A program made the translations under genes and the position numbers. From positions 1-64,000 of the forward strand of contig CALHOI010000046.1 in assembly GCA_938035525.1 (NCBI GenBank): a stretch of DNA of 64,000 nt. Direction: 5' to 3'. Shown piece by piece: positions 46,912-63,612 of this stretch. This DNA is from an uncultured Granulosicoccaceae bacterium. GTDB taxonomy: Bacteria > Pseudomonadota > Gammaproteobacteria > Granulosicoccales > Granulosicoccaceae. Numbering within the stretch: the stretch's first letter is position 1; each line of letters opens with the position of its first letter. The notes under the pieces are model-generated. The model made no database searches, was not told the DNA's origin, and saw only the letters and a list, made by a program, of their open reading frames with translations.

Positions 46912-47595
46912 ATGAAGATAAGCCCCATAAAGCGTTTGACTGCCATTTTTGCCACTATTATCGCGGCGGCATATTACGTGGTGCCAACCGCGACCGCAGC
47001 CGATCAACCTATTGGCTCCTTTCCTGACGCGTCATTAGCCCTCTGGGAAGAAAAGTCATTTGTTGGCAACACACATTATGAGTTGGTTGCAATGGCTGAT
47101 CAAACCGTGCTGCGGGCCAGCACAGACCAGTCTGCTTCACTGTTGTACAAAGAAAAGACCATTAATTTGCAGGACACTCCCTGGATAGAATGGACATGGA
47201 AAGTGGATGCTGTTTACCAGAACATTGATGAGCGATCAAAATCGGGTGACGATTTTCCAGCAAGGCTGTACGTTGCAGTCAAAAAGGGTTTGCTGCCCTG
47301 GAACACTGTCGCAATCAATTACGTGTGGTCCTCCAATCAGCTGCCCGGCACCATATGGAAAAACCCGTTTACCAAAAAATCAATAATGATCGCAGTGCAA
47401 GGTGGCGATGCCATGACGGGGCAATGGGTGACACAGCGGCGCAACATTGTTGAGGATTTTAAACAGTTGTTCAATATCGATGTCACCAGCATTTCCGGCT
47501 ATGCTGTTATGGTGGACGGCGATAATTCAGGGCAAAAAAGTACGGCCTACTTTGGCCAGATTGATTTCTCCAATTTGGGGAGATACGCGAAATAA
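46912..47595 (+). CDS. DUF3047 family secreted protein
   Basis: A 227-residue protein with an N-terminal signal or anchor (LTAIFATIIAAAYYVVPTATA) and a DUF3047 domain: LALWEEKSFVGNTHYELVA, PWIEWTWKVDAVYQNIDERS, DDFPARLYVAVKKG and INYVWSSNQLPGTIW, ending with SGYAVMVDGDNSGQKSTAYFG. The domain has a beta-sandwich pattern; its function is unknown, possibly carbohydrate or lipid related. It is divergent from ctaA across 112 bp. Confidence 0.8.
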   Translation: MKISPIKRLTAIFATIIAAAYYVVPTATAADQPIGSFPDASLALWEEKSFVGNTHYELVAMADQTVLRASTDQSASLLYKEKTINLQDTPWIEWTWKVDAVYQNIDERSKSGDDFPARLYVAVKKGLLPWNTVAINYVWSSNQLPGTIWKNPFTKKSIMIAVQGGDAMTGQWVTQRRNIVEDFKQLFNIDVTSISGYAVMVDGDNSGQKSTAYFGQIDFSNLGRYAK

Positions 47596-47614
47596 ATCTC
47601 TCCCTATGGACAAA

Positions 47615-47634
47615 CCCGTGGGCAAACCCACGGG
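47615..47634 (+). other. Perfect hairpin downstream of the DUF3047 gene
   Basis: CCCGTGGG and CCCACGGG form an 8-pair stem around CAAA, 20 bp past the stop codon. No T run follows, so it is at best a Rho-assisted terminator or 3' stabiliser. Confidence 0.5.
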
Positions 47635-47798
47635 CAATCCAAAAGGCATATTTGCCCCGGTACGCTGCTGCTGGCCCAGTTGGCCCGATATAAGCTGTGT
47701 AATCACCTAAACCATGAGAAATTTACCTTTTAATCAGGCAAATCACGCACAATCCGGGCAATGCTCAGGTTGTCTGTAAAAGTGCTAAAAATGTCACC

Positions 47799-50111
47799 AT
47801 GAATCCGCTCAATAGTGAATCCAAGCTTCTCAAGACCTTACAGCGGCTGCCTTTGGTACGTTCAATTGATGAGCAGCGCTGGGAATCGCTGATCCCGCAC
47901 ATCAGTTTCTCCGATATGTCGCAAGGTGACGTGCTGTTTAGCCAGGGCAACAAAAGTGAAGAACTCTTCATGGTTATCGACGGAGAAATACAACTCTGTT
48001 TACCCAATAAAGACGAAAGCACACATTTCTATTTGCATTCGCGTTGTAAGGGAGAAACCGCGGGTGACTTCGCTGTTGTCAATGGTGGTACTCATTTGGT
48101 CAGTGCCGTTGCCGCAAAAAAATCCAAAGTCGCCAGATTTCCCAGGGTCGCGTTTGAACTGCTAGCCAATATAGATCCTGGCATTCTTGCCCATGTTTAT
48201 GACACGGCAGCAGAGCTATCGCGCAGGGTCATGTTGGCCAAGGTGTTCATCGATATGTTTGGCGACATTAACACCGAGACCATGGATGCCTTGCTGGACA
48301 GCACTGTTATTCGTCACTACACCAGTGGCGAAGTGTTAATCGAAGAAGGTGATGAAGCCGACGGCTTACACATCGTTGTGTCCGGTCGCCTCCAGGTTGA
48401 AACACTGAACAGTGAAAACAACACGGTTGTGCTAGCCGAGGTGCGCGCACCGGAAACCGTGGGTGAACTTGCATTAATGTCTGATTCTGTACGTACGGCA
48501 ACCGTGTACGCCATAAGAGAGTCCACAGTCGCGTTTTTGAAAAAAGACATGTTTGATGAGCTCATTGCCAAACGTCCCGATATGTTGATGCCCTTATCAA
48601 AACTGGTGGTACAAAGACATGTTGAAAAATCACGACGTGTGCACGCCAAGGCGAAAGACCAAACCATTGCCATCATTCCCCTGGACCACAAGTTACCTCT
48701 GCGTCGGTTTTTGCATCAACTCAAACGCGAGATGCGTTGCTTTGGCAATCCTTTGCTGCTTGATGCAAGGGCCTTCGATACCTTGTACGGAAAAAAAGGT
48801 GTCGCCCAAACAAACTTTGCCGATGTTTTTAATTCGGCCATAGCCGAATGGCTGGACGACAAAGAAAACAGTTACCAGGAAATTTTGTATCTTGCCGACC
48901 CTGTTATGTCGTCATGGACCAAGCGATGTATTAATCGGGCAGACCGCATCATATTATTAGCGGATGCCGATAAAGAAAACACATCGAAGCTACGCGATAT
49001 CGAACACGAGCTGCGCGCCATGCTCAGTAATGCTCGGTATCATCGCAAAGTTGATTTGGTGTTGCTACACGCCAAAGACACAAAACAGCCCTCCCACACT
49101 GCACGTTGGTTACGCAAACGAGAACTCAACGCCTATCATCACATCCGCATCGACGATGTTGATCATATGGCACGCTTGGCTCGCCGCATTTGTGGTTGTG
49201 CAAGAGGCATTGTGTTCAGTGGCGGTGGTGCACGAGGCTATGCACACTTAGGCGTGCAAAAATTAATTGAAGAGCACGAAATCAACATCGACTATATTGG
49301 TGGTTCCAGTATGGGTGGGTTGCTTGGTGCTTCCATGGCAATGGGGCAAAATACTGAAAACATCAATAGTTTATCGGCTGTGTTCGCAAACAAAAAAGCA
49401 CTTTTCGATTATACACTGCCACTGGCATCACTATTGAAATCTGCAAAACTGACCAGATTCTGCCATGAGGTTTATGGCGAATCACGCATTGAAGATTTAT
49501 GGATACCGTTTTTTTGCGTGTCATCCAATCTGGCTGATGGCAAAGAAGTCGTTCATGACAGAGGCCCATTGTGGCGAGTGGTCAGAAGCACTATTTCCCT
49601 GCCCGGCATATTCTCCCCAGTTCCAACACCGTCTGGGCAGTTATTAATTGATGGCGCAGTGTTAAATACGTTTCCTGTCGATATCATGCATGAGCAACTT
49701 GGCGGACGCGGCAGTATCATCGGGGTCAATGTGAGCCAGATAATTGAAATTCGAGCGTACTACAACTACGGAACATCGCTTTCAGGTTGGCAAGTATTGT
49801 TATCACGTTTAAACCCGTTTGCCAAAAAAATTCGTATCCCGCGCTTGGTTGAAACACTACTCAGGTCTACCGACATTAAAAGCATTATCCGACTCAACGA
49901 AACCAAAGCAATGCTTGATGTGTTAATCGAGCCCAATGTCAGTGAGATTCCATTGATGGAATTTAAATCATATAAACGAATTAGCGAGATCGGCTACGAA
50001 GCAGCAGAGAAGGTATTCAAGGAACACGGCCTGATTGGTTCAGACAAACTAACCATACCGAATCAGTCATACGACTCGTACGCTGCAGAATCCAGGTCAC
50101 AAAGTAGTTAA
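47799..50111 (+). CDS. Cyclic-nucleotide-binding patatin-like phospholipase (NTE family)
   Basis: A 770-residue protein related to neuropathy-target-esterase-type lipases. Two cyclic-nucleotide-binding domains occupy about residues 18-140 and 145-265 (first with GDVLFSQGNKSEELFMVIDG; second with GEVLIEEGDEADGLHIVVSG and PETVGELALMSDSVRTATV). A Rossmann-like middle region (LPLRRFLHQLKREM to about residue 450) follows, then the patatin domain: GGGARGYAHLGV at 475, nucleophile Ser 504 in GSSMG and Asp 618 in DGAV. It would hydrolyse phospholipids or lysophospholipids near the inner membrane; whether nucleotides regulate it is inference. Single gene. Confidence 0.92.
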   Translation: MNPLNSESKLLKTLQRLPLVRSIDEQRWESLIPHISFSDMSQGDVLFSQGNKSEELFMVIDGEIQLCLPNKDESTHFYLHSRCKGETAGDFAVVNGGTHLVSAVAAKKSKVARFPRVAFELLANIDPGILAHVYDTAAELSRRVMLAKVFIDMFGDINTETMDALLDSTVIRHYTSGEVLIEEGDEADGLHIVVSGRLQVETLNSENNTVVLAEVRAPETVGELALMSDSVRTATVYAIRESTVAFLKKDMFDELIAKRPDMLMPLSKLVVQRHVEKSRRVHAKAKDQTIAIIPLDHKLPLRRFLHQLKREMRCFGNPLLLDARAFDTLYGKKGVAQTNFADVFNSAIAEWLDDKENSYQEILYLADPVMSSWTKRCINRADRIILLADADKENTSKLRDIEHELRAMLSNARYHRKVDLVLLHAKDTKQPSHTARWLRKRELNAYHHIRIDDVDHMARLARRICGCARGIVFSGGGARGYAHLGVQKLIEEHEINIDYIGGSSMGGLLGASMAMGQNTENINSLSAVFANKKALFDYTLPLASLLKSAKLTRFCHEVYGESRIEDLWIPFFCVSSNLADGKEVVHDRGPLWRVVRSTISLPGIFSPVPTPSGQLLIDGAVLNTFPVDIMHEQLGGRGSIIGVNVSQIIEIRAYYNYGTSLSGWQVLLSRLNPFAKKIRIPRLVETLLRSTDIKSIIRLNETKAMLDVLIEPNVSEIPLMEFKSYKRISEIGYEAAEKVFKEHGLIGSDKLTIPNQSYDSYAAESRSQSS

Positions 50112-50456
50112 CAATCAGGCTAACCCCAGGTGCTGTGACGGTGTTAATTGACAAACGCTAAAGTGTTGACACCCGTATTGGTACTGTTTCGTAACACAAT
50201 AGTTTGCAGTTTCGTTCCAAAATGTTAATCATTTGTGAATGTGTTGCCCTGTAAGCCTCTGTTTGTTGCGCAGTCTCGGCACCCGGCTTACTATTAGCTA
50301 AGAGATGGCGACGGTCAGTGAGCCTGCAGGTCAGAGCACATTCCAGTGCCGTAACGTTAACGCTGCCCTGCAGCTTGTGAACACATTTTTACGTATCCCG
50401 CACAGTGCCAAACACGGCTAACTTAGCGGTCAGTATTGAAATTTAATGGAGGTATC
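50112..50456. other. 345-bp intergenic region upstream of the DUF2853 gene
   Basis: The gap follows the lipase gene. Two TTGACA boxes (50148-50153 and 50166-50171) lie 18 bp apart, in GTGTTAATTGACA and AGTGTTGACA contexts, but neither has a good -10 box at 16-18 bp. A GTTAACG/CGTTAAC-like dyad stands at about 50352-50363. No open frame with coding character. Confidence 0.4.
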
Positions 50457-50795
50457 ATGTCTAAGTTCGACGAAGCAATAACCGACTGTAAAGCTCAGCT
50501 ATCCAGCATCAATGTGGATTGCGACGAGAAACTCCTTTCGGCCGTTGCAAAAGGGTTAGGACCATCTTTATACAACCGGGACGCTAATCTGGTGGCGGCT
50601 GGAGACAAAAAAGAACTCGATAACGTGAAGGAACGTTTTGTCAGTCGTAAGCTTGGGGTTGAAGGCCCGGAAGCCGATGCAGCCATCCAACACGCCATTG
50701 ATACAATTGGATCAAGCAATCGTCAAAAACTGCGACCGGTATTTTACTACCTGATCGTAAAGCATCTAAACAAAGAATCTGTTTACGACAAGTAA
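50457..50795 (+). CDS. DUF2853 family protein
   Basis: A 112-residue cytoplasmic helical protein: MSKFDEAITDCKAQLSSINV, then LLSAVAKGLGPSLYNRDA, KKELDNVKERFVSRKLG and QKLRPVFYYLIVKHL. It matches DUF2853, whose function is unknown. The ATG at 50457 has a GGAGG six bases upstream, a much better start than the upstream frame. The long leader and strong ribosome site suggest good expression. A bidirectional terminator follows. Confidence 0.88.
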   Translation: MSKFDEAITDCKAQLSSINVDCDEKLLSAVAKGLGPSLYNRDANLVAAGDKKELDNVKERFVSRKLGVEGPEADAAIQHAIDTIGSSNRQKLRPVFYYLIVKHLNKESVYDK

Positions 50796-50854
50796 ATCGA
50801 CACAATATAGTTGGCTGACATTCTGTCAGGCCCAAAGCAAAGAAAAGCGTAAAG

Positions 50855-50882
50855 AAAAAGCCCTGTATATCAGGGCTTTTTT
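50855..50882. terminator. Bidirectional intrinsic terminator
   Basis: AAAAAGCCCTG (50855-50865), loop TATAT, CAGGGCTTTTT (50871-50881) and a further T. The A run on one side and the T run on the other serve both converging genes, DUF2853 (plus) and the giant surface protein (minus). Confidence 0.93.
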
Positions 50883-50902
50883 ATGGCCATGCACTAAGCA
50901 AT

Positions 50903-58510
<7,608 letters not shown>

Positions 58511-58719
58511 TCGAAACTCACCAGTGTGATTCAGGCACTTAATCCTTGCGCCATCTCACAATATATCGGCAACACACCGGAATGCTTGAACTGTCACTCA
58601 AGACAATAAGTCTTTAAAAACAACAGCTTAGGATGTATCAGAATCAATTCAGATAACTGATTCGCTGGTTAAAACAAAACGCATCAGAAAAACGCGGGAA
58701 AACCGTTTAAACGGCCAGA

Positions 58720-60867
58720 CTAAATGGCATTGGCATAACTGGGTTTGACTACCCCGTTTTGCGATTCGATAGTTTGGTCAAATTTTCTTAAGACCTGCTC
58801 TTTACGAATGGCCAGCGCAGACAATTTGTCTGCGGTATCAAGCTGTAATTCACGCCGGATGGATTGCCTTCGCAACGTGCTGTCGCGATAGGCCTTGAAG
58901 GTTGATTCGTTTCTTTGGGAGTTATGAGTGGCATCTTTTCCGTACAACGTTGAGTGAGCTATACACTCCAGTATGCCATCTTCTACTGAGGCCACTAATT
59001 TTTCGTCGTGCAAGAGATCTGACAAGACTCGGGATTCAAACTGTTCATCATTGACGTTGGGGTCGTTAAACAAACTGATGAGCGTGTCACGCTCAACGGT
59101 GTTCAGGCCATATTCTAATGCGACAATGGCAAGATTTTGTACCACGTATAAATCAAGATACATCATGGTGGTATCCAGCAATGCGGTACCGGCTTGCAAA
59201 CGCACACTGTTAACAGAGTGTGGTCGGCGCTTGTATTTGGGATCGATCTGACTGGCTTTTAGCTCGAGCAGCAAGCGCTCTATCAGTGGATACACAATAG
59301 CGCCTCGTACACGCTCGGCCCAGTAAATACGTGCACCACTGTTACGCCAATGCCCTGTCATAAGCTCAGGATCACGTATACCTTCTTCTAACGATACAAC
59401 CGTATCAAGCAACTTGATAACAATACCTGACAAGGTATAAGGCATATCAGCTTCGGTGGGTTTAATGTTGGTTCGCGTGAAACTGTCAAAATTATACTGT
59501 GCCTGCGGCGGCATCAAGTGTGGGTGCTTAAGCGTAATGGCGGCCTTGTTGACCCCGTCGGTATGCACATTGGAATCGGTTAGCTCTGACACCATTGCGG
59601 CGACGGGCCCACCAAAACGAAACTGAATTTTGCGCAGCGAATGACCGTAACCGGTAACTCTGGCAGACCCATCCTCAACAACGTCGTGCAACATGGCAAG
59701 GGTGACAATCAGCGGTTCGAGTGCACGGCCAAGCACACGTTCGGCAATAGCGGAAATGCGAAAAGCATGAGCCGACATAGTGCTTAACGATTTACGTCGT
59801 CCTTTCTCCAATGAGCGCATCATTTCCAGACTGGCCAGATGCACTGTTTCGATAGAGTTAGGGTTATCAGCGGCAACATAATATTCCATGACTGGCAAAT
59901 TCATGTGCACTTCGTGCACGGCTTTGCCACGCCGACCTGAGAGTCGCTCGCGTTTGTCGGGGTCGTCCAGGGCATCTCTGACAGCCATTAGCAATGTGTT
60001 ACGCAGTGGGTCGCGCAGCGCGTAGTGATCGACACCGTTTAGCCCAAATGCAATGCGTGTGCGCCAGTAGTCTAGTTGTAGAAAAGGACGCTCTGGAAAA
60101 TCGCTGGCTATATCAACCCCTTTTGCTTCTAGTTCTGCCAGGCCGTGTGCGTCCAGAAAACTGATGACCTGATCACCGGCGGCTCTGGCGGTGAGTCGTA
60201 ATCGGCTTGCCTCGATGGCGGCCACCGCTGTTGCTATTTCTTTTGAGGGTGGATCATCGGGGTTTTCGCCTGCTTCAATGGCTGCTTCAAAGCGCTCCAG
60301 ATAATCGTTTAGCTCGCGGACCTTACTGGCGACGTCGTCACCAAACCAGGAAAACAGATAGCTATCATCAATGATTTCGTGGTCGGAAGATGTAATGGCA
60401 CTGTACCGATAGGGCTTTCCGTAGGTGCCCTGCAGCATGGTGGCCACGATCATATCGTGCGTCATGCTCGGCATGCCTAAACCGTGATTGCCATACAACC
60501 GCACACCCAGCAGCATATTGGCCGCCAGCACAGCAGCATGGATAGTCGGCTCAAGCTTGGGGAGTCGATTGGTGTTAATAAGATATTGCGAGCCAAACGT
60601 GGCTATGTCGAGCTTGCTGGGGTCGATGGTTTCAGGGTCGATGTCTTGATCGCTGAACATCTCGGCGGCCAAAAGATCACGTCCACGTTGAGTATTGAAC
60701 AATTGGGGTGGCAATGAGGACAGAGGTACCGAGTGTTCGACCTCGGTGGCAATCCAGCGCCGAGAGATTTTGCCAGCAATGGCCCGCTCCATATCGCCGG
60801 TACCAGCCAGTACGCCATAGGCTCTGACAAGCTTGACGAGATCGGTTAATTGGTAGGCACGGGCCAC
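58720..60867 (-). CDS. Large HD-domain protein, RelA/SpoT-hydrolase-like, function unknown
   Basis: A 715-residue soluble protein I cannot assign to a named family. Residues about 360-430 hold an HD-type metal site: His 367 (AHAFRISAIAERV), His 394-Asp 395 and Glu 398-Asp 399 in AMLHDVVEDG, then RFGGPVAAMVSELTDSN, the order seen in the hydrolase half of RelA/SpoT. No synthetase, TGS or ACT domain is apparent. The N-terminal third (GVRLYGNHGLGMPSMTHDMI) and helical C-terminal third are unfamiliar. It begins with a GTG at 60867, GGA upstream. Between the giant surface gene and nth, each across more than 200 bp, so probably a single gene. Nucleotide hydrolysis is inference. Confidence 0.7.
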   Translation of the reverse strand: MARAYQLTDLVKLVRAYGVLAGTGDMERAIAGKISRRWIATEVEHSVPLSSLPPQLFNTQRGRDLLAAEMFSDQDIDPETIDPSKLDIATFGSQYLINTNRLPKLEPTIHAAVLAANMLLGVRLYGNHGLGMPSMTHDMIVATMLQGTYGKPYRYSAITSSDHEIIDDSYLFSWFGDDVASKVRELNDYLERFEAAIEAGENPDDPPSKEIATAVAAIEASRLRLTARAAGDQVISFLDAHGLAELEAKGVDIASDFPERPFLQLDYWRTRIAFGLNGVDHYALRDPLRNTLLMAVRDALDDPDKRERLSGRRGKAVHEVHMNLPVMEYYVAADNPNSIETVHLASLEMMRSLEKGRRKSLSTMSAHAFRISAIAERVLGRALEPLIVTLAMLHDVVEDGSARVTGYGHSLRKIQFRFGGPVAAMVSELTDSNVHTDGVNKAAITLKHPHLMPPQAQYNFDSFTRTNIKPTEADMPYTLSGIVIKLLDTVVSLEEGIRDPELMTGHWRNSGARIYWAERVRGAIVYPLIERLLLELKASQIDPKYKRRPHSVNSVRLQAGTALLDTTMMYLDLYVVQNLAIVALEYGLNTVERDTLISLFNDPNVNDEQFESRVLSDLLHDEKLVASVEDGILECIAHSTLYGKDATHNSQRNESTFKAYRDSTLRRQSIRRELQLDTADKLSALAIRKEQVLRKFDQTIESQNGVVKPSYANAI

Positions 60868-61101
60868 TTACTGTTCCATTGTATTTACTCAGTAAAGAAT
60901 AGCAAGTGAATGAGAAAAGGAAACCATACGGATTGGCAAGCAAGCGACTAATTCTGTCGTTCGGTGATGCATATCACTCTATTTAACAATCCAGCACACC
61001 ACCGGCTTTTAATAACTGGTTTTATTACCGCTAAAACACCCAGCCAGTAAAAAGGTAGTGTTATTACAAACACTCTGCTCAGTTGTTTGTGGTGCGGTTA
61101 A

Positions 61102-61902
61102 TCAGACACGATTGGATTTGGTTTTTGCCTTTATTGTTGAACCGGCCTGCTTTGCTGAGCTGGCTTTCTTTCGCGAGCTGGCTTTCGTTCGTGAGTGAGC
61201 TTTCTTTGTCAAACCAGTCTTTTTTGCCGCAGCGGATTTTTTAGTAGAGCCCGATTTCGCTTTTTGGCCGGGCTGCGTCTTTTGCTTGAATTCACACAAA
61301 TCGTTAATCGGGCATTCCGGGCATTTTGGTGTACGAGCAACACAGATATACCGGCCATGCAGAATGAGCCAATGATGGGCATCCAGCAAGTATTCCCGCG
61401 GTACAAATTTCAACAGCTTTTTTTCTACTTCGACAACGTCTTTTCCCGGCGCAATCGCGGTCCGATTAGACACACGAAAAATGTGCGTGTCTACCGCCAT
61501 AGCAATTTGCCGAAAAGCCGTATTCAATACCACATTGGCCGTTTTACGCCCGACACCGGGCAAAGCCTCCAGCGCTTCACGATCAGCTGGCACAACCCCG
61601 TTATGGCGCTCATGCAGTATTTGGCAGGTTTTAATGACATTTTTGGCCTTGGTGTTAAACAGACCGATAGTGCGAATATGATGACGTACTCGTTCTTCCC
61701 CCAAGGCCAGCATTTTTTCGGCCGTATCGGCCTCGGCATAAAGAGCTTTGGTGGCGTTGTTGACACTGACATCCGTAGCTTGAGCTGAGAGCAACACCGA
61801 AATTAACAACTCAAATGGCGAGTTATAGGCAAGCTCCGTCTTGGGTTCGGGGTTGGCCGCCTTCCAACGGGCAAAAATCTGTTCGCGTTTTGCAGGATTC
61901 AT
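61102..61902 (-). CDS. nth: Endonuclease III (DNA glycosylase/AP lyase) with basic tail
   Basis: Nth removes oxidised pyrimidines and nicks the abasic site. Residues 1-210 match the E. coli enzyme closely, with the helix-hairpin-helix LPGVGRKTANVV, catalytic Lys 120 and Asp 138 (VDTHIFRVSNR) and the iron-sulphur motif C-x6-C-x2-C-x5-C in CVARTPKCPECPINDLC. A 55-residue extension after the cluster is rich in Lys/Ala/Ser/Gly (KKSAAAKKTGLTKKAHS), like histone-type tails, and is not in E. coli Nth; it probably increases DNA affinity. Start at ATG 61902. Single gene, divergent from SRAP. Confidence 0.96.
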   Translation of the reverse strand: MNPAKREQIFARWKAANPEPKTELAYNSPFELLISVLLSAQATDVSVNNATKALYAEADTAEKMLALGEERVRHHIRTIGLFNTKAKNVIKTCQILHERHNGVVPADREALEALPGVGRKTANVVLNTAFRQIAMAVDTHIFRVSNRTAIAPGKDVVEVEKKLLKFVPREYLLDAHHWLILHGRYICVARTPKCPECPINDLCEFKQKTQPGQKAKSGSTKKSAAAKKTGLTKKAHSRTKASSRKKASSAKQAGSTIKAKTKSNRV

Positions 61903-61989
61903 AACCCCAAGATATTAACCCGAAAATCTTTCATAATGAATGCTTCCGCGATAGCATGCCAATAAAACGCGCTTAATCAAGGACAAACC

Positions 61990-62682
61990 ATGTGTGGTCG
62001 AATCAATGTTTCAGACAACGAAGGGGTGCGACTGTTGCTGGCCATGCTGGGCATGGAAGTCTGGCCAAGTCGAGACCCCAGATTCAACATAGCGCCGAGT
62101 CAAACGCTGGATGTGCTTACCGTGAATGAAAACGAGTTAGCCCACGAAAAAATGACCTGGGGCTTGTTACCGGCCTGGGCTAAACCGGGCAAATTTTCGG
62201 CGCCACTGATCAACGCTCGCAGCGAAACCATTCACGAAAAACCCTCTTTCAAAAAACTGATTGCCGAGCACAGGGCACTGATTCCAATTAATGGATTTTA
62301 CGAATGGAATCGCGAAGGCAAGGTGAAAGTACCTTACTTTATTAAGCCCAGTGATGCTAACGCGATGTTTATCGGCGCTCTGTTTCAACCACCAAAACCA
62401 GCATCTGCACAACAAGAATCTGAACGAGCCCAAGTGTGCGTGGTTACCGTTGCCGCAAACGAAAAAATGAGCCAGGTTCATCATAGAATGCCGGTGATAC
62501 TCGAACCCGATGCTGCAATAAACTGGTTACACGAAAATAATCGCGACGCATTAAGTGATTTAATGCGCCCGGCAAGCAACGATGCCTTATCTATTACACA
62601 AGTCAGCGACTACGTCAATTCGGCCCGCAATGAAGGTCCAGAGTGTGTAGCAGAAAAAAGAGTGAATGATTTGTTCGACTAG
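61990..62682 (+). CDS. SRAP-family protein (YedK/HMCES-like)
   Basis: SRAP proteins form a thiazolidine cross-link with abasic sites in single-stranded DNA to shield them. The 230-residue protein has catalytic Cys 2 (MCGRINV), the DNA-binding NIAPSQ, TWGLLPAWAK, NARSET, the active-site Glu in PINGFYEWN, and the His in VHHRMPVIL. Length and order are typical. It lies divergent from nth by 87 bp, two abasic-site functions side by side. No LexA box is obvious upstream. Confidence 0.95.
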   Translation: MCGRINVSDNEGVRLLLAMLGMEVWPSRDPRFNIAPSQTLDVLTVNENELAHEKMTWGLLPAWAKPGKFSAPLINARSETIHEKPSFKKLIAEHRALIPINGFYEWNREGKVKVPYFIKPSDANAMFIGALFQPPKPASAQQESERAQVCVVTVAANEKMSQVHHRMPVILEPDAAINWLHENNRDALSDLMRPASNDALSITQVSDYVNSARNEGPECVAEKRVNDLFD

Positions 62683-62695
62683 AATTGAAAACAAT

Positions 62696-62753
62696 TAGAA
62701 TCGATAAAATCTAGAATCGATAAAATCAGAGCGAAAAATCAGAGCGAAAAATC
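62696..62753. repeat. Two adjoining tandem duplications (16 bp and 13 bp)
   Basis: TAGAATCGATAAAATC stands at 62696-62711 and exactly at 62712-62727; then AGAGCGAAAAATC at 62728-62740 and exactly at 62741-62753. Two different units duplicated back to back fill most of the 104-bp gap before the cupin gene. Confidence 0.95.
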
Positions 62754-62786
62754 AAATTAAACAACAACGCCTTCCAGGAAAATTAT

Positions 62787-63266
62787 ATGTCCGATTACAT
62801 CATTAAAAAACAACAAATCGATAGTATGCCCGGGTTGGACAAAGTTCATTTTCTCAACGACAATGCCGTTCGCAATAATAAGTCTCTGGGCGACCTAACC
62901 GGTATAACCGGTTTTGGGTTTCATCTCATAGAAGTACCGCCAGGCAAAGATTCAACCGAATATCATGTGCATTTTTTTGAAGATGAATGCACGTATGTGT
63001 TGGAAGGCACAGGCGTGGTTACCATAGGCAATGAAGAGCACGCTATTTCAGCTGGCGATTTTATTGGTTATCGAAAAGGTGGCGAAGCCCACACAATGAC
63101 CAACAATTCAGACAGTCCACTGGTGTGCATAGTTGTTGGCGAACGACTGGCCCACGATGTCGGCGAATACCCCAGACTGGCAAAACGCATTTATCGCAAT
63201 ACCGGCATGCCATACAACGTGGTCGACATAGACGACATTGAGACACCAACTGCCGGTAAAAAGTAG
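62787..63266 (+). CDS. Cupin-domain protein
   Basis: A 159-residue small-barrel protein of the cupin superfamily. The two cupin motifs are seen: EYHVHFFEDECTYVLEGTG (His, His, Glu metal ligands likely) and GDFIGYRKGGEAHTMTNNSD (His). Further DSPLVCIVVGERLAHDVGEYP resembles a family of uncharacterised sugar- or small-acid-binding cupins. The substrate is not predictable. AGGA lies eight bases before the ATG at 62787. Function by neighbourhood is not apparent. Confidence 0.88.
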   Translation: MSDYIIKKQQIDSMPGLDKVHFLNDNAVRNNKSLGDLTGITGFGFHLIEVPPGKDSTEYHVHFFEDECTYVLEGTGVVTIGNEEHAISAGDFIGYRKGGEAHTMTNNSDSPLVCIVVGERLAHDVGEYPRLAKRIYRNTGMPYNVVDIDDIETPTAGKK

Positions 63267-63302
63267 CCGACCGGAATAGCCGGCGCTCGGTGGGCAAATC
63301 GT

Positions 63303-63335
63303 TCCGTAACTCAGTCCGTAACTCAGTCCGTAACT
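63303..63335. repeat. Tandem repeat, period 12 bp, 2.75 copies
   Basis: TCCGTAACTCAG at 63303-63314 and 63315-63326, then TCCGTAACT at 63327-63335. An imperfect hairpin (63335-63358) follows directly, between the converging cupin and small unknown genes, and may act as a terminator. Confidence 0.93.
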
Positions 63336-63358
63336 TGGTCGGCCACTTGGCCAGCCAA

Positions 63359-63577
63359 TTAGTAAGTAGAGTTAGGCGCGTCGTCCGGGTTTATGTCACC
63401 GTAGACTTCATCGGGGTCTGTGTCGTTGATCAATAATATTTCGCGAACCGTTTCGATATCTGCCAGCACCTTGTCTACTCTGCCGGCAAAGTCGTATTCA
63501 TTGACTTCTATGGCCTTTGGCATGTAACAAAAAGCCACCTTTAAAGCGTGCAAGGCATCTTCGTTTAGTTTACTCAT
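63359..63577 (-). CDS. Small conserved-looking protein of unknown function downstream of lexA
   Basis: A 72-residue acidic protein (MSKLNEDALHALKVAFCYMP, then DKVLADIETVREILLI and a DPDEVYGDINPDD tail) that I do not recognise. Its codon use, start at 63577 and position 35 bp behind lexA on the same strand suggest a real gene, possibly in the lexA transcript and therefore damage-induced, as sulA or other small genes are in relatives. The protein is not like SulA. Confidence 0.6.
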   Translation of the reverse strand: MSKLNEDALHALKVAFCYMPKAIEVNEYDFAGRVDKVLADIETVREILLINDTDPDEVYGDINPDDAPNSTY

Positions 63578-63612
63578 GACGTTTATCTGTGTTGTATTTG
63601 AGATTGGTGAAA

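Noticed and set aside
47606-47710. 34-residue open frame with three cysteines (MDKPVGKPTGNPKG...) after the DUF3047 gene
   Set aside because: It has no ribosome binding site and its first part is just the hairpin at 47615-47634 read as codons.
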